Source of the DNA: a bacterium YEK0313
GTDB lineage: Bacteria > Pseudomonadota > Alphaproteobacteria > Rhizobiales > Phreatobacteraceae
NCBI GenBank assembly: GCA_000751295.2
Contig: CCMO02000001.1
Location: 2,653,501 to 2,717,500, forward strand
DNA: 64,000 nucleotides
Direction of reading: 5' to 3'
Numbering within the stretch: position 1 is the stretch's first letter; each line of letters starts with the position of its first letter. Made by a program: the position numbers and the translations under genes. Positions 24,324 through 33,553 of the stretch are shown in pieces. Under the pieces are notes generated by a model. It did no database searches. It was given only the letters and a program-made list of their open reading frames with translations, and was not told the origin of the DNA.

Positions 24324-26750
24324 TCAGAGGCCGTCGAGCTGGGCGCGCACGGCGGCGATCAGGTCCTGGTCGCGCAGATGTTTCGCCTCGGTGTCGAGAA
24401 TGGCGCGGAAAGCCTTGATCTTCAGCGCCTTGACGTCGATCTCGCCGAGGGCGCCCTCGGCGGCTGCGGCATCGGCGACGATGTCGATCAGCCGCTCGGC
24501 GCCCTGCAGGCGGCCCCAGAGATAGTCGTGCTCGCGCCGCGTGCGGCTGAGGAAACCGGCGAAATGCTTGAACTCGGCGCCTTTCAGGCGGGCCGCCGCG
24601 CCATTGCGCAGGATGCCCCCGTCGGCCGGGCTGATCCGGTCGATGCGGATTTCGCGGTGCTCCTCCAGCGTGCGCCATTCGGCCACGGGATAAGTCCAGA
24701 CATCCCAGAACGGAAAGCCGAGATAGAAGACGGTCAGCTCCCGCCGCAGGGCATCGGGAATGCCTTCGGCCATCGACGAGGCGACGATGGCGTCGACGTC
24801 GCGATCGATCTGGGCGAGGTCGAGTTCGCGGTCGATCTGCTGCACCAGATCTTCCACCTCCGTCTCGAAGGCGGTCGGGCCGCCGATGCCGGCTTCGTCC
24901 GTGCCGAGCCTGTCGAGCCGGTCGGCGAGCTGCCGCGCCCGCAGCCGCAGGCCGGCACTGGCGAAATGGCCGGTCTGCAGTGCCCGCAGGCGGTCCAGCG
25001 CAAGCTGGAAGCGGTGCTTCAGCCGGTCGACATGGTCCGACGACACGCCGGCGAGGGCCGGTTCGCCGAGGCGGCCGTAGAGCAGGTTGAGACCGCGCAT
25101 GACGAACAGCAGCCGGCGGCGGCGAAACGGCGCGTCGGCCCGCATCAGGAAAGCGATCCAGGGGCGGGGACCCGCGCCAGCCGCAGCGTGCAGCGCGCCC
25201 TCCGGCGGAATGGCGCCGAACCGGCCGGCCCAGGCTTTGAGCCGCGCCGCAAACTCCGCGCCGGCGTCCGAGTTTCGCGCCTTGCCGGCGAGGCCGCAGA
25301 TGAGGTCGGCGACGAAATCGACCGTCGCCATGGTCTTCAGCCGGGCATAGACCTGATAGGCGTAGCCGGCTTCCGTCGCGGCCATGGCATTGGCGGCCTC
25401 GCGCCAGGCCCGCACGGTGTCTTCTGCGGTGTCGGCCCGTTCCGTCTCCTGCGTGATCTTTGCGACGAAGCCCGCGAGCTCGGGATAGGCGGCGGTCAGG
25501 ATGTCGCGCATCCGCCTGACCGCGTCGTTCGTCGCCTGGATCTGCATCAGCTCGCGATAGATCGGAGCGTGCATGGGGATTTCGAGGATCGCGCCTTCGA
25601 GCGTGCGGATGAAGGTCGGGACATGGCCTTCCAGCGGGGCGGCGGGCTCCGGATCCGGCTCGATATAGATCAGCCGCCGGTCGACGTCGCGATAGGCCGG
25701 GCGCTCGCGCACCATGTCGAGCACGGCCGCGAAGGGCTTGTTGTTGACGACGCTGCCGTCGACCAGCGTCACATGGATCGGATCGATGCCGGCGGCGAGA
25801 TGGGCCTGGTAATTGGCGGCGATGAAAGCGCTCCGGCTCGGCCAGGACCGGTTGCGTGCCGCCAGCAGGCGCTCGAGGTCGGCGAGCTGGGCCGGTGGGA
25901 ATGCGCCGGGAAAGTTCGAGGTCGCGCGCGCCGCGAAGGCCAGTCCCGGAACGCTGTCATCGTCCAGTTCCGAGCCGCCATTGGCCGCATCGCGGTAGCG
26001 GAAGGTCCAGAACAGGGCATGGTCGCGCTCGGATATCACCGCCGGCGAATTGATCTTCAGCTTGCGCGGATGGCCGAAGAAATCGGTGACCGACACGGCG
26101 AGATCGAGATCATGGCCCTGTGGCAGCAGCGAGGACCGGGTCGTGCCCTCGGGGCGCATGGCGCTGAGCCCGTCGAACAGCAGCCCGAGGAAATGGTTGC
26201 CGTCGAAAGGCGGCTCGAACCAGCGCGAGCGGAGCACCATCGACAGGTTGTTCTGGATCTCCTGGTCGAGTCCCGGCCCGAGACGCTGCAGGCGGAAGAG
26301 AAACCAGAGGATCGGCCGCAGAAACAGCTTGCTCCAGGGCCGTGCGCGTTGCGTGGCGCCGATCAGGCGCATCACGTCGGCCTCGTCCAGCCACAGGTCG
26401 CGCAGGTGGTCGATCGAGAGATCGTGGGCCAGCGCCCGGGCCAGCACGATGCCGCTGATGCCACCCGCCGACGCCCCGGCAATGCTGTCGACCACGACAC
26501 GCAGGTTGAGCCTGGCGCCGATCGCCTGCATCAGCTCGAAATAGACATGCTCGGTATCGTGGACCCGTTCCGAGGGACCGGTGGCGCTCCTGAAGTCGTG
26601 GGACTGTCGCTCGACGCCTTCCGGCAGCGCGTGATAGGCCTTGGAGGCCCGCGACAGCTTGAGGATCTCCTTGATCGCGCCGTGCATGTAGAGCACCAGC
26701 GACACGCCGCCATAGCAGACGAGCGCGATCCGCAGCTCCTTCTCCTTCAT
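24324..26750 (-). CDS. Patatin-like phospholipase family protein
   Basis: 808-residue lipid acyl hydrolase candidate. The patatin Ser-Asp dyad is visible: the nucleophile elbow GASAGG with Ser94, and Asp331 in the DGSVVNNKPF motif; the glycine-rich oxyanion segment CYGGVSLVLYMHG is at the N-terminus. The long C-terminal extension (about 450 residues, helical, Arg/Leu-rich) fits the bacterial patatin-related proteins of about 750-800 residues (TIGR03607 type). No signal peptide, so cytoplasmic or delivered by another route. GGAGG precedes the ATG at a 7-base spacing. Monocistronic. Confidence 0.9.
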   Translation of the reverse strand: MKEKELRIALVCYGGVSLVLYMHGAIKEILKLSRASKAYHALPEGVERQSHDFRSATGPSERVHDTEHVYFELMQAIGARLNLRVVVDSIAGASAGGISGIVLARALAHDLSIDHLRDLWLDEADVMRLIGATQRARPWSKLFLRPILWFLFRLQRLGPGLDQEIQNNLSMVLRSRWFEPPFDGNHFLGLLFDGLSAMRPEGTTRSSLLPQGHDLDLAVSVTDFFGHPRKLKINSPAVISERDHALFWTFRYRDAANGGSELDDDSVPGLAFAARATSNFPGAFPPAQLADLERLLAARNRSWPSRSAFIAANYQAHLAAGIDPIHVTLVDGSVVNNKPFAAVLDMVRERPAYRDVDRRLIYIEPDPEPAAPLEGHVPTFIRTLEGAILEIPMHAPIYRELMQIQATNDAVRRMRDILTAAYPELAGFVAKITQETERADTAEDTVRAWREAANAMAATEAGYAYQVYARLKTMATVDFVADLICGLAGKARNSDAGAEFAARLKAWAGRFGAIPPEGALHAAAGAGPRPWIAFLMRADAPFRRRRLLFVMRGLNLLYGRLGEPALAGVSSDHVDRLKHRFQLALDRLRALQTGHFASAGLRLRARQLADRLDRLGTDEAGIGGPTAFETEVEDLVQQIDRELDLAQIDRDVDAIVASSMAEGIPDALRRELTVFYLGFPFWDVWTYPVAEWRTLEEHREIRIDRISPADGGILRNGAAARLKGAEFKHFAGFLSRTRREHDYLWGRLQGAERLIDIVADAAAAEGALGEIDVKALKIKAFRAILDTEAKHLRDQDLIAAVRAQLDGL

Positions 26751-26945
26751 CGGCCGGCCTCCCTGCCGTGTCGATGCACCGGTGGCGGCCGGTCTGCGCC
26801 GGGTTCGGCATCACGCGGTTCTGCAATGGGCTGCACGGCGCATATCCTGCAACGGATCGTCGGCCGATAGGCTTCGCCAGGATTTCGATGCTCTGCAAGT
26901 CGCGATTGCGTGTGTTCGGCAGGCCTTCGCCGGCCGCAGGGCTCG

Positions 26946-27767
26946 TCAGGCTCTGTGCCAGCCGGCGCGGAACATGCCGGGCGTGATGCCGCGGGTCGCC
27001 CGGAACCCGCGCGACAGGTGGCTCTGGTCGGCGAAGCCGGCCGCAAGCGCCGCCTCGGCAAGGCTGGCGCCGCCGGCGATCAGCGCGTCGGCCCGCCGCA
27101 GCCGGCGGTCGCGGATGAAGGCGGCCGGCGTCAGCCCGGTCACCGCCTTGAAATCGCGGATGACCTGAAAGCGGGTGACATCGGCCGCCTGCGCCAGGTG
27201 GCCGAGGCTGAGGTCGCCGTCGAGCCCGGCATCGACGAGCGCGGCATAGCGGGCAAAGCGCCGCCGCGCCCCGGCCCGGTCGGAGGATCCCGCAAGGCCG
27301 CCCCAGTCGGCATGGCGCAGCAGGAGATGGCGAAGCGCGACGAGCATGGTGGTCTCGGCCGCGACGCGGTCATCCTCCGCCGCGGCCGCATGGGCGCGCG
27401 CGAGCAGCGCGGCAAGCCGGTCGTCGGCGAGCTGCCTGTGGTGGAACAGCGGCATCCGGTCCCGGCCGAGCTCGCCGGCGATGCCGGTCATCAGCGCCAC
27501 CGAGGGATAGAAGGTGCGATAGGCCCAGCCGCCCTCGGCGCCGGGCTCACCGTCGTGGCATTCTTCCGGATTGACCAGCGCCACCGTGCCGGCCGGAGCC
27601 AGGATGGTCCGGCCATCGATGCGGATGCGCTCGCAGCCCTCCGTGATCAGCGCGATCACATAGGTCGGGTGCGTGTGCAGGTCGTAGCGATGACGGGTGA
27701 ACCGCGCGGTCATGAGGCCGAGATCGCCGAAATGCGGATGGCGCCAGAATGTGCTCGTCTCGCCCAA
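26946..27767 (-). CDS. AraC-family transcriptional regulator (TTG start)
   Basis: 273-residue regulator with an N-terminal cupin ligand domain (FTRHRYDLHTHPTYVIALI, GTVALVNPEECH) and two C-terminal HTH segments (LSLGHLAQAADVTRFQVIRDFK; LAEAALAAGFADQSHLSRGFRATRGITPG). The open frame begins with TTG at 27767, preceded by GGGAG nine bases upstream; no ATG or GTG fits the conserved N-terminus. It is divergent from the M20 amidohydrolase gene across 117 nt, which is the likely target. Confidence 0.9.
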   Translation of the reverse strand: MGETSTFWRHPHFGDLGLMTARFTRHRYDLHTHPTYVIALITEGCERIRIDGRTILAPAGTVALVNPEECHDGEPGAEGGWAYRTFYPSVALMTGIAGELGRDRMPLFHHRQLADDRLAALLARAHAAAAEDDRVAAETTMLVALRHLLLRHADWGGLAGSSDRAGARRRFARYAALVDAGLDGDLSLGHLAQAADVTRFQVIRDFKAVTGLTPAAFIRDRRLRRADALIAGGASLAEAALAAGFADQSHLSRGFRATRGITPGMFRAGWHRA

Positions 27768-27884
27768 CGCGCGCCGCTCCCGCCCTTGTCAATCCGGTTC
27801 AAGACCGCGCACCCTGCGCAGGCGCATTATCCGCGTCCAGGAACCGGCCGGCAATCCGTGCCGGCTTTGAAAGGACGATCAGCC

Positions 27885-29075
27885 ATGTTGCGCAACGATC
27901 CGGTCGCTGCGGTCACTCCCGATGTCGTCGCCTGGCGCCATCACATCCACGCCAATCCCGAACTCGGCTTCCAGGAACACGAAACCGCGCGGTTCGTCGC
28001 CGACAAGCTCAAGTCCTTCGGTCTCGACGCGGTGCATGAAGGCCTTGGCGGCATCGGCGTGGTCGGCGTCTTGAAGAGCGGCACGGGCAGGCGGGCGATC
28101 GCCCTGCGCGCCGAACTCGATGCCCTGCCGGTCACCGAGAAGACCGGCCTTGCCTATGCCTCGCGCAAGGCCGGCGTGATGCATGCCTGCGGCCATGATG
28201 GCCACACCGCCATGCTGCTCGGCGCGGCGAAGCTGCTCGCCGACAGCCGCGCCTTCGACGGCACGGTCTATTTCATCTTTCAGCCGGCCGAGGAGAACGA
28301 GGGCGGCAGCCTCCGCATGATCGAGGACGGGCTGTTCCGCCGCTTCCCGGTCCAGGCGGTCTACGCCGTGCACAACTGGCCCGGCGTTCCTCTGGGCACC
28401 ATCGCCGTGCGGCAGGGGCCGCAGATGGCGGCGGTCGACAATTTCGAGCTGAGCTTCGAGGGGCTCGGCGCCCATGCCGCCATGCCGCATCTCGGCGACG
28501 ACCCGATCCTGGCCGCGGGTGCCTTTGCGCAGGGCGTGCAGCGGATCGTCAGCCGCACCGTCGATCCGCAAGCCGCGCTGGTCGTCAGCCTCACCCAGAT
28601 CCACGGCGGCAATGTCGGCAATATCGTGCCCGCCAAGGTCTGGCTGCAGGGCACCTGCCGGTTCTTCGCGCCGGACTATTCCGACCATTGCGAGACGCTC
28701 ATCAAGGCGATCGCCGACGGTATCGCAGCCGCCCATGGCGTCACCGCGCGGCTCGACTACCGCAAGGGCTATCCGCCCGTCATCAACACGCCGGAAGCGA
28801 CCGCGATCGCCGTGCGGGCGGCTGAGGCGACCGCCGGGCCGGACAAGGTCTCGACAGCGTTCCAGCCGAGCCTCGGCTGCGAGGATTTCGCTTATATGAT
28901 CCGCGCGGCGAGCGGCTGCTATGCCTGGGTCGGGGCAGGCGAGGCCGGGCCTGGAGCGGGGCTTCACGGCGACCGCTACGTGTTCAACGATGCCATCGTG
29001 CCGACCGTCCTCGGCTATTTCGTCAATCTCGTCGGCAAGGCCCTGCCGGTTGATGGTGCGGAGGCGGGACGATGA
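27885..29075 (+). CDS. M20-family amidohydrolase (hippurate hydrolase/aminoacylase type)
   Basis: Metal-dependent hydrolase that removes acyl groups from N-acyl amino acids in this family. 396 residues with the expected M20D signatures: RHHIHANPELGFQE, LRAELDALPVTE, GVMHACGHDGHTAML (metal ligands Cys102 and His104), FQPAEENEGG (Glu136/137), the dimerisation-domain GLGAHAAMPHLGDDP and the final ligand region near GLHGDRY. AAGGA precedes the ATG. The stop overlaps the start of the next gene by 4 nt (ATGA), so the two are translationally coupled. Regulated probably by the divergent AraC protein. Confidence 0.93.
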   Translation: MLRNDPVAAVTPDVVAWRHHIHANPELGFQEHETARFVADKLKSFGLDAVHEGLGGIGVVGVLKSGTGRRAIALRAELDALPVTEKTGLAYASRKAGVMHACGHDGHTAMLLGAAKLLADSRAFDGTVYFIFQPAEENEGGSLRMIEDGLFRRFPVQAVYAVHNWPGVPLGTIAVRQGPQMAAVDNFELSFEGLGAHAAMPHLGDDPILAAGAFAQGVQRIVSRTVDPQAALVVSLTQIHGGNVGNIVPAKVWLQGTCRFFAPDYSDHCETLIKAIADGIAAAHGVTARLDYRKGYPPVINTPEATAIAVRAAEATAGPDKVSTAFQPSLGCEDFAYMIRAASGCYAWVGAGEAGPGAGLHGDRYVFNDAIVPTVLGYFVNLVGKALPVDGAEAGR

Positions 29076-30190
29076 GCCGGGCGGACGGACGCAGCCTCAT
29101 CGGCCGTCGCGGCGGCGGCCGCGCCGTGGTCGACGGCGCCGACATGGTCATGCTGGGGTCGAACGACTATCTCGGCCTGTCGACCGATCCACGGGTGATC
29201 GCCGCGAGCCGTGCCGCGCTCGACGTCTACGGCACGGGCGTTGGCCTCTACCCGGTCTTTGCAGCGACGCCGCTGCACGAGGAACTCGCCGCGAGCCTTG
29301 CCGCCTTTCTCGGCACGGAGGCGGTCGTCCTCTACGGCTCCGGCGGAGCCGCCAATGCCGGCGTGCTGACGACGCTCGTCGAGGCGGGTGACGTCATCCT
29401 GTCCGACCGTCTCAACCATGCGAGCATCATCGACGGCTGCCGGCTCAGCCGTGCCGACGTCCTGGCTTACGGCAACCGCGACGTCGCCGATCTGACCGCC
29501 GCCCTCGCGCGCGCAGCGGGTGCTCGCCGACGGCTGATCATCACCGATGGCATTTTCAGCATGGAGGGCGGGGCGGCGCCGCTCGATGCCATGCTCGCGC
29601 TTGCGTGCGCCCATGACGCCATGCTGGTCGTCGACGAGGCCCATGCCAGCGGCGTGGTCGGCCCCGACGGCACCGGCACCGCGCCGCTCTGCGGCATCGG
29701 CAACGATGCGCCGGGCCTCGTCCTCACCGGTTCCCTGTCCAAGGCCCTCGGCGGCGCCAGCGGCGGCTTCGTCGCCGGCCCACGCGACGTCATCGAAAGG
29801 CTGGAGCGGACGAGCCGCGGCTGGATCTTCTCCATGGGCATGACAACGGCGAATGTCGCAGCCGCGCGCGCGGCGATCGACATCGTCAGGTCGGACCAGG
29901 CGCCCCTGGCGCGGCTCAGGGCCAATGTCGAGATCCTGCGCACGGCGCTCGCGGCCCAAGGCCTTGGCGTTCATCCGAGCGACAGCGCGATCCTGGCGCT
30001 CGCCATCGGCGACGAGGACCGTACCCGCAGCCTCGCCGCCGCCCTGCGGGCGCGAGGTGTCTATGCGCCCGCCGTCGCCTATCCCATTGTCGCGCGTGGC
30101 GAGGCGCGCCTGCGCCTCCAGGTCAGCGCCGCGCATGAACCGGCCGATCTCGAACGCGCCGCCGGCATCCTTGCCGACCTGATGGCGTGA
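29072..30190 (+). CDS. PLP-dependent alpha-oxoamine synthase family protein
   Basis: Member of the class that joins an amino acid with an acyl-CoA and releases CO2 (8-amino-7-oxononanoate synthase, glycine C-acetyltransferase). 372 residues with LGSNDYLGLS, LNHASIIDG, the cofactor-binding Asp188 and His191 in VVDEAHASGVVG, and the PLP lysine Lys224 in GSLSKALGGASGG. The N-terminal arm is slightly short compared with BioF. It begins inside the amidohydrolase stop codon, and no bio or thr genes are near, so biotin synthesis is not supported by context. A catabolic or signalling-lipid role coupled to an N-acyl amino acid hydrolase is possible, but this is inference. Confidence 0.88.
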   Translation: MSRADGRSLIGRRGGGRAVVDGADMVMLGSNDYLGLSTDPRVIAASRAALDVYGTGVGLYPVFAATPLHEELAASLAAFLGTEAVVLYGSGGAANAGVLTTLVEAGDVILSDRLNHASIIDGCRLSRADVLAYGNRDVADLTAALARAAGARRRLIITDGIFSMEGGAAPLDAMLALACAHDAMLVVDEAHASGVVGPDGTGTAPLCGIGNDAPGLVLTGSLSKALGGASGGFVAGPRDVIERLERTSRGWIFSMGMTTANVAAARAAIDIVRSDQAPLARLRANVEILRTALAAQGLGVHPSDSAILALAIGDEDRTRSLAAALRARGVYAPAVAYPIVARGEARLRLQVSAAHEPADLERAAGILADLMA

Positions 30191-30208
30191 CGGGCCGCCG
30201 CGCGGCCG

Positions 30209-31339
30209 TCAGAGAGGCGGTACGAGGCCTGGCGCGGCGCCGTGGCTCGACCGGTGCACGATGAGGCGTTCGAGCGCGGCAAAGTCCCAGTCGATGCCGA
30301 GCCCTGGGGCGTTGGAGGGGATCGCCCTGCCGTCGACGATGCGGATCGGCGCCGTCGTGACGAGGTCGAGCTGCGGGATATATTCGAGCCACCGGCTGTT
30401 CGGCACGGCGCAGGTGAGGCCGAGATGCAGTTCCATCAGGAAATGTGGCGCCACCGGCACGTTGAAGGCTTCGCACAGATGCGCGACTTTGAGCCAGGGC
30501 GTGATGCCGCCGATCCGCCCGACATCCACCTGCACGATCGAGCAGGCGCCGGCTTCCAGATAATCCTTGAACTGGGACAGGCTGTAGAGGGATTCGCCGA
30601 TGGCGATCGGTATCGCCGTCGACCGGGCGAGGCGCCGGTGCGCGCCGACATCGTCGGCGTGGATGGGCTCCTCGAACCATGCGATGTCGAGGCTCTCGAA
30701 ATGGCGGGCCCGGCGGACCGCCTCGTCCAGCGTCAGGCCCTGATTGGCGTCGGTCATGATCTCGAAGGCGGGGCCGACCGCATCGCGCACCAGGGCGAGG
30801 CGGCGCATGTCCTCGGCGACGTGGGGCCGGCCGACCTTGATCTTGGTGCCGCCAAAGCCGGCCTCCTTGGCCTTGACGGCTTCCGCCACCAGCGCGGCCT
30901 CGTCCATGTGCAGCCAGCCGCCTTCGGTGGAGTAGAGGTCGATCGCCTCCTTGGCGCCGCCGGCAAGCCGATGCAGCGGCAGGCCGGCCTTGCGGGCGCG
31001 CAGGTCCCAGAGCGCGGTGTCGATCGCCGCGAGCGCGATCGAGGTCAGCGCGCCGACCGTGGTGGCATGGACGCGGAAGAACAGGGCGCGCCAGATCGCC
31101 TCGATCGCCTCGGCCTCGCGCCCGATCAGCAGGGGCGCCAGATGATCGTCGATCAGCCGGCAGACCGAGGAGCCGCCGGTGCCGATCGTATAGCTGTAGC
31201 CGGTGCCGGTCGCGCCGTCCGCATCGGTGATGCGGACGATCGGCGTCTCCTGCGTCTCGAAGCTCTGGATCGCGTCGGTGCGCTTCACCTTCGGCTTCAG
31301 GTCGGCCTGCAGCACGTCGACGGATGTGATCTTGGCCAT
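30209..31339 (-). CDS. Mandelate racemase/muconate lactonizing enzyme family protein
   Basis: Enolase-superfamily enzyme, 376 residues, acting on a carboxylate substrate by abstracting the alpha proton. Catalytic features: GTKIKVG with the KxK pair Lys166/Lys168, metal ligands Asp197 (TDANQG), Glu223 (WFEEP) and Glu249 (GES), Asp272 in VDVGRIGG and His299 (PHF). This matches the mandelate racemase subgroup (KxK plus His-Asp dyad). GGAGG lies 10 bases ahead of the ATG. A LysR gene sits directly upstream on the same strand, 83 nt away. A sugar-acid dehydratase is one likely function; the exact substrate is not inferable. Confidence 0.92.
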   Translation of the reverse strand: MAKITSVDVLQADLKPKVKRTDAIQSFETQETPIVRITDADGATGTGYSYTIGTGGSSVCRLIDDHLAPLLIGREAEAIEAIWRALFFRVHATTVGALTSIALAAIDTALWDLRARKAGLPLHRLAGGAKEAIDLYSTEGGWLHMDEAALVAEAVKAKEAGFGGTKIKVGRPHVAEDMRRLALVRDAVGPAFEIMTDANQGLTLDEAVRRARHFESLDIAWFEEPIHADDVGAHRRLARSTAIPIAIGESLYSLSQFKDYLEAGACSIVQVDVGRIGGITPWLKVAHLCEAFNVPVAPHFLMELHLGLTCAVPNSRWLEYIPQLDLVTTAPIRIVDGRAIPSNAPGLGIDWDFAALERLIVHRSSHGAAPGLVPPL

Positions 31340-31422
31340 GTCAGGCAGTCCTCCCAGGATTGCGAGGAGGACAGAAGAGCACGGGCGGGCCCGGCGGGGC
31401 AGGGGCTTGCCGTGCGACGAGG

Positions 31423-32277
31423 TCAGACCCGTCCGGGCATGTCGAAGCGCCGGGCCAGTACCTCGCGCATGCCGGCGACGAGCTCGGCGACCGGGCCGGC
31501 ATCCTCGAAGGCATAGATCGAAACGACCATGGACGGTTCCATGCCGAAAGCGGCATGGGCCCTGAGGCGGCGGCCGGCCGTCGTGCCGATGGGCAGCAGC
31601 GACAGGCCGAGCCCGGCCTCGACCGCCACCAGCACATTGTGCAGGCTGCTGCCGGAAAAGGCGACGTACCAGCGCCGTCGCTCGCGCTCGATCCGCTCGA
31701 ACATGGCCTCGCGATAGAGGCCGCCCGGCGGGAAGGCGACCAGCGGCAGAGGATCGGGCCAGGCCGGCGCGTCCAGCGCCTCGAACCAGCCCATCGCCTC
31801 CGGGTAGGCGGCGCGATGGTCGGCGCTCGCCGCCTGTTCCTTGACGATGACGATGTCGAATTCGCCGGTCCGATAGCGGCGTGTCAGATCCCGGCTCAGG
31901 CCGGCGACGACGTCCAGCCTGATCTCGCGGTGGCGGGAGGCGAAGTCGGCGAAGACCGCGGCCATCGCATCGCTGACGATATCCTCCGGCAGGCCGATCC
32001 GGACGGCGGCGGTGCCGGCCGGGTCGGCCAGCACCATCTGGGCCTCCTGTTGCAGGCCGAGGATGCGCCGCGCATAGCCGATGAGACGCTCGCCCGCGGC
32101 GGTCGGCCGGACCGGCCGGTCCGCCCGGTCGATCAGCCGTTGGCCGACCGCGTCCTCCAGCCGGCCGAGCTGCTGGCTGATGGTCGACTGCGTCATGTTC
32201 AGCCGCTCGGCCGCTTGTGTGAAGCTGCCGGTTTCGGCGATCGCGACGAAGGTGCGCAGCAGGCGTGGATCGAGCAT
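31423..32277 (-). CDS. LysR-family transcriptional regulator
   Basis: 284-residue LysR regulator. HTH: FVAIAETGSFTQAAERLN, then TQSTISQQLGRLEDAVGQRLIDRADRPVRPT; effector domain from about residue 88 (AVRIGLPEDIV, FDIVIVKEQ, GLGLSLLPIG). It lies upstream of, and in the same direction as, the enolase-superfamily gene, which is its most likely target. An AT-rich region with possible LysR sites precedes it. Confidence 0.9.
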   Translation of the reverse strand: MLDPRLLRTFVAIAETGSFTQAAERLNMTQSTISQQLGRLEDAVGQRLIDRADRPVRPTAAGERLIGYARRILGLQQEAQMVLADPAGTAAVRIGLPEDIVSDAMAAVFADFASRHREIRLDVVAGLSRDLTRRYRTGEFDIVIVKEQAASADHRAAYPEAMGWFEALDAPAWPDPLPLVAFPPGGLYREAMFERIERERRRWYVAFSGSSLHNVLVAVEAGLGLSLLPIGTTAGRRLRAHAAFGMEPSMVVSIYAFEDAGPVAELVAGMREVLARRFDMPGRV

Positions 32278-32282
32278 AGCTC

Positions 32283-32306
32283 ATTATGATTCTGAATAAA
32301 GATAAT
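32283..32306. promoter_or_regulatory. AT-rich dyad upstream of the LysR gene
   Basis: ATTAT and ATAAT arms lie 14 bases apart inside a markedly AT-rich stretch (32278-32330) immediately upstream of the LysR start. The position fits an autoregulatory LysR site, or a promoter -10 region for either direction. Weak symmetry, hence low confidence. Confidence 0.3.
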
Positions 32307-32382
32307 TCATATATCCCATTTGCGAATGGTGAGGGCTCTCGCTAGTGATCGGTCGACACCCTGTGGCCGGGAGCCAGAGCCG

Positions 32383-33057
32383 ATGCCATTGCCGCTTGCG
32401 GCCCTCGCGCTGTTCATGATGGCGATCCTGCCTGGCGGCGGGTCGAATGTTTGGGGACGCGACATGACCGACACCCGACTGCCTGCCGCCGCGGCGCGCG
32501 ACGACGTCGCGGCGATCGGGAAGCTCATCGGCGAGGGTGCCGCCGTCGACGGCCGGGACGGCGAGGGGCGCACGGCGCTGCTGGTCGCGACCCATGCCAA
32601 CCGGGTTGCCGCCGCCCGCGCGCTGATCGCGGCCGGCGCCGACGTCAACGCCAAGGATGCGATCCACGACAGCCCCTACCTCTATGCCGGCGCGCGCGGC
32701 CATCTCGACATCCTGAAACTGACACTGGAGCACGGCGCCGATTTGAGCAGCACCAACCGCTTCGGCGGAACGGCGCTGATCCCGGCGGCCGAGCGCGGCC
32801 ATGTCGAAACGGTGCGCACCCTGATCCGGGCTGGCGTCGACGTCGACCATGTCAACCGGCTCGGCTGGACCGCCCTGATCGAGGCGATCATCCTCAGCGA
32901 TGGCGGGCCGCGGCACCAGGAGATCGTCCGGCTGCTGATCGCCGCAGGCGCCGATGTGAACATTGCCGACAAGGAGGGCGTCACGCCGCTCCAGCATGCG
33001 CGCCGGCACGGCTATCGGCCGATCGTCGAGATGCTGGCCGCCGCCGGGGGCCGCTGA
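32383..33057 (+). CDS. Exported ankyrin-repeat protein
   Basis: 224 residues. A signal peptide (MPLPLAALALFMMAILPGG) precedes about five ankyrin repeats with the usual consensus, for example GRTALLVATHANRVAAARALIAAGADVNAKD in pieces DGEGRTALLVATHANR and AGADVNAKD, FGGTALIPAAERGHVETVRTL, and KEGVTPLQHARRHGY. Ankyrin proteins mediate protein-protein contacts; the partner is unknown. GGGAG lies ahead of the ATG. Twelve bases separate it from the deaminase gene, so it heads a probable three-gene operon (ankyrin protein, deaminase, transporter). Confidence 0.88.
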   Translation: MPLPLAALALFMMAILPGGGSNVWGRDMTDTRLPAAAARDDVAAIGKLIGEGAAVDGRDGEGRTALLVATHANRVAAARALIAAGADVNAKDAIHDSPYLYAGARGHLDILKLTLEHGADLSSTNRFGGTALIPAAERGHVETVRTLIRAGVDVDHVNRLGWTALIEAIILSDGGPRHQEIVRLLIAAGADVNIADKEGVTPLQHARRHGYRPIVEMLAAAGGR

Positions 33058-33069
33058 AAGGGAGCGATC

Positions 33070-33543
33070 ATGGACGAGACCGAACGTTTCCTGTGCGAAG
33101 CGATCAGACTGGCTGACGACAATCTGGACAAGGGCGGCCGCCCCTTCGGGGCTGTCGTCGTGCGCGACGGCGCCGTGGTGGCGACAGGGGTCAATGAAAT
33201 CCTCGCCACGGGCGACCCGACAGCCCATGCCGAAATGATGGCGCTGAGGGCCGCAAGCCGCGCTCTCGGCGCGCCGAGCCTCGATGGCTGCGCGGTCTAT
33301 GCCAGCGGCCATCCCTGCCCCATGTGCCTGGCGGCAATGCGGCTCACCGGGGTCGGCCAAGTCTATTACGCCTATTCCAACGACGATGCCGCGCCCTATG
33401 GCCTGTCCACGGCGGCCGTCTATGCCGACCTCGCCCGGCCGTTCGCCGAACAGTCGATGACGATCCGCCACGTGCCGGTGCGGCGCCAGTCCGAGCCCGA
33501 TCTCTACGCCCGATGGAAGCGGCGTCAGGCCGACGAGGCCTGA
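33070..33543 (+). CDS. Nucleoside/guanine deaminase (CDA fold)
   Basis: Zinc-dependent deaminase of 157 residues. The zinc and proton-shuttle motifs are present: His53 and Glu55 in TAHAEMMAL, and Cys83 and Cys86 in HPCPMCLAAM. Length and the GRPFGAVVVRDG start fit the guanine deaminase/tRNA adenosine deaminase-like group; TadA would keep different C-terminal residues, so a purine base deaminase is the better guess. GGGAG precedes the ATG. It sits 10 bases before a CynX-type transporter, suggesting uptake or export of its substrate. Confidence 0.88.
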   Translation: MDETERFLCEAIRLADDNLDKGGRPFGAVVVRDGAVVATGVNEILATGDPTAHAEMMALRAASRALGAPSLDGCAVYASGHPCPMCLAAMRLTGVGQVYYAYSNDDAAPYGLSTAAVYADLARPFAEQSMTIRHVPVRRQSEPDLYARWKRRQADEA

Positions 33544-33553
33544 CGCGGAACCC

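Noticed and set aside
29072..30190. Biotin synthesis gene bioF
   Set aside because: The fold is right, but there are no other bio genes and it is coupled to an M20 hydrolase, so I give only the family name.
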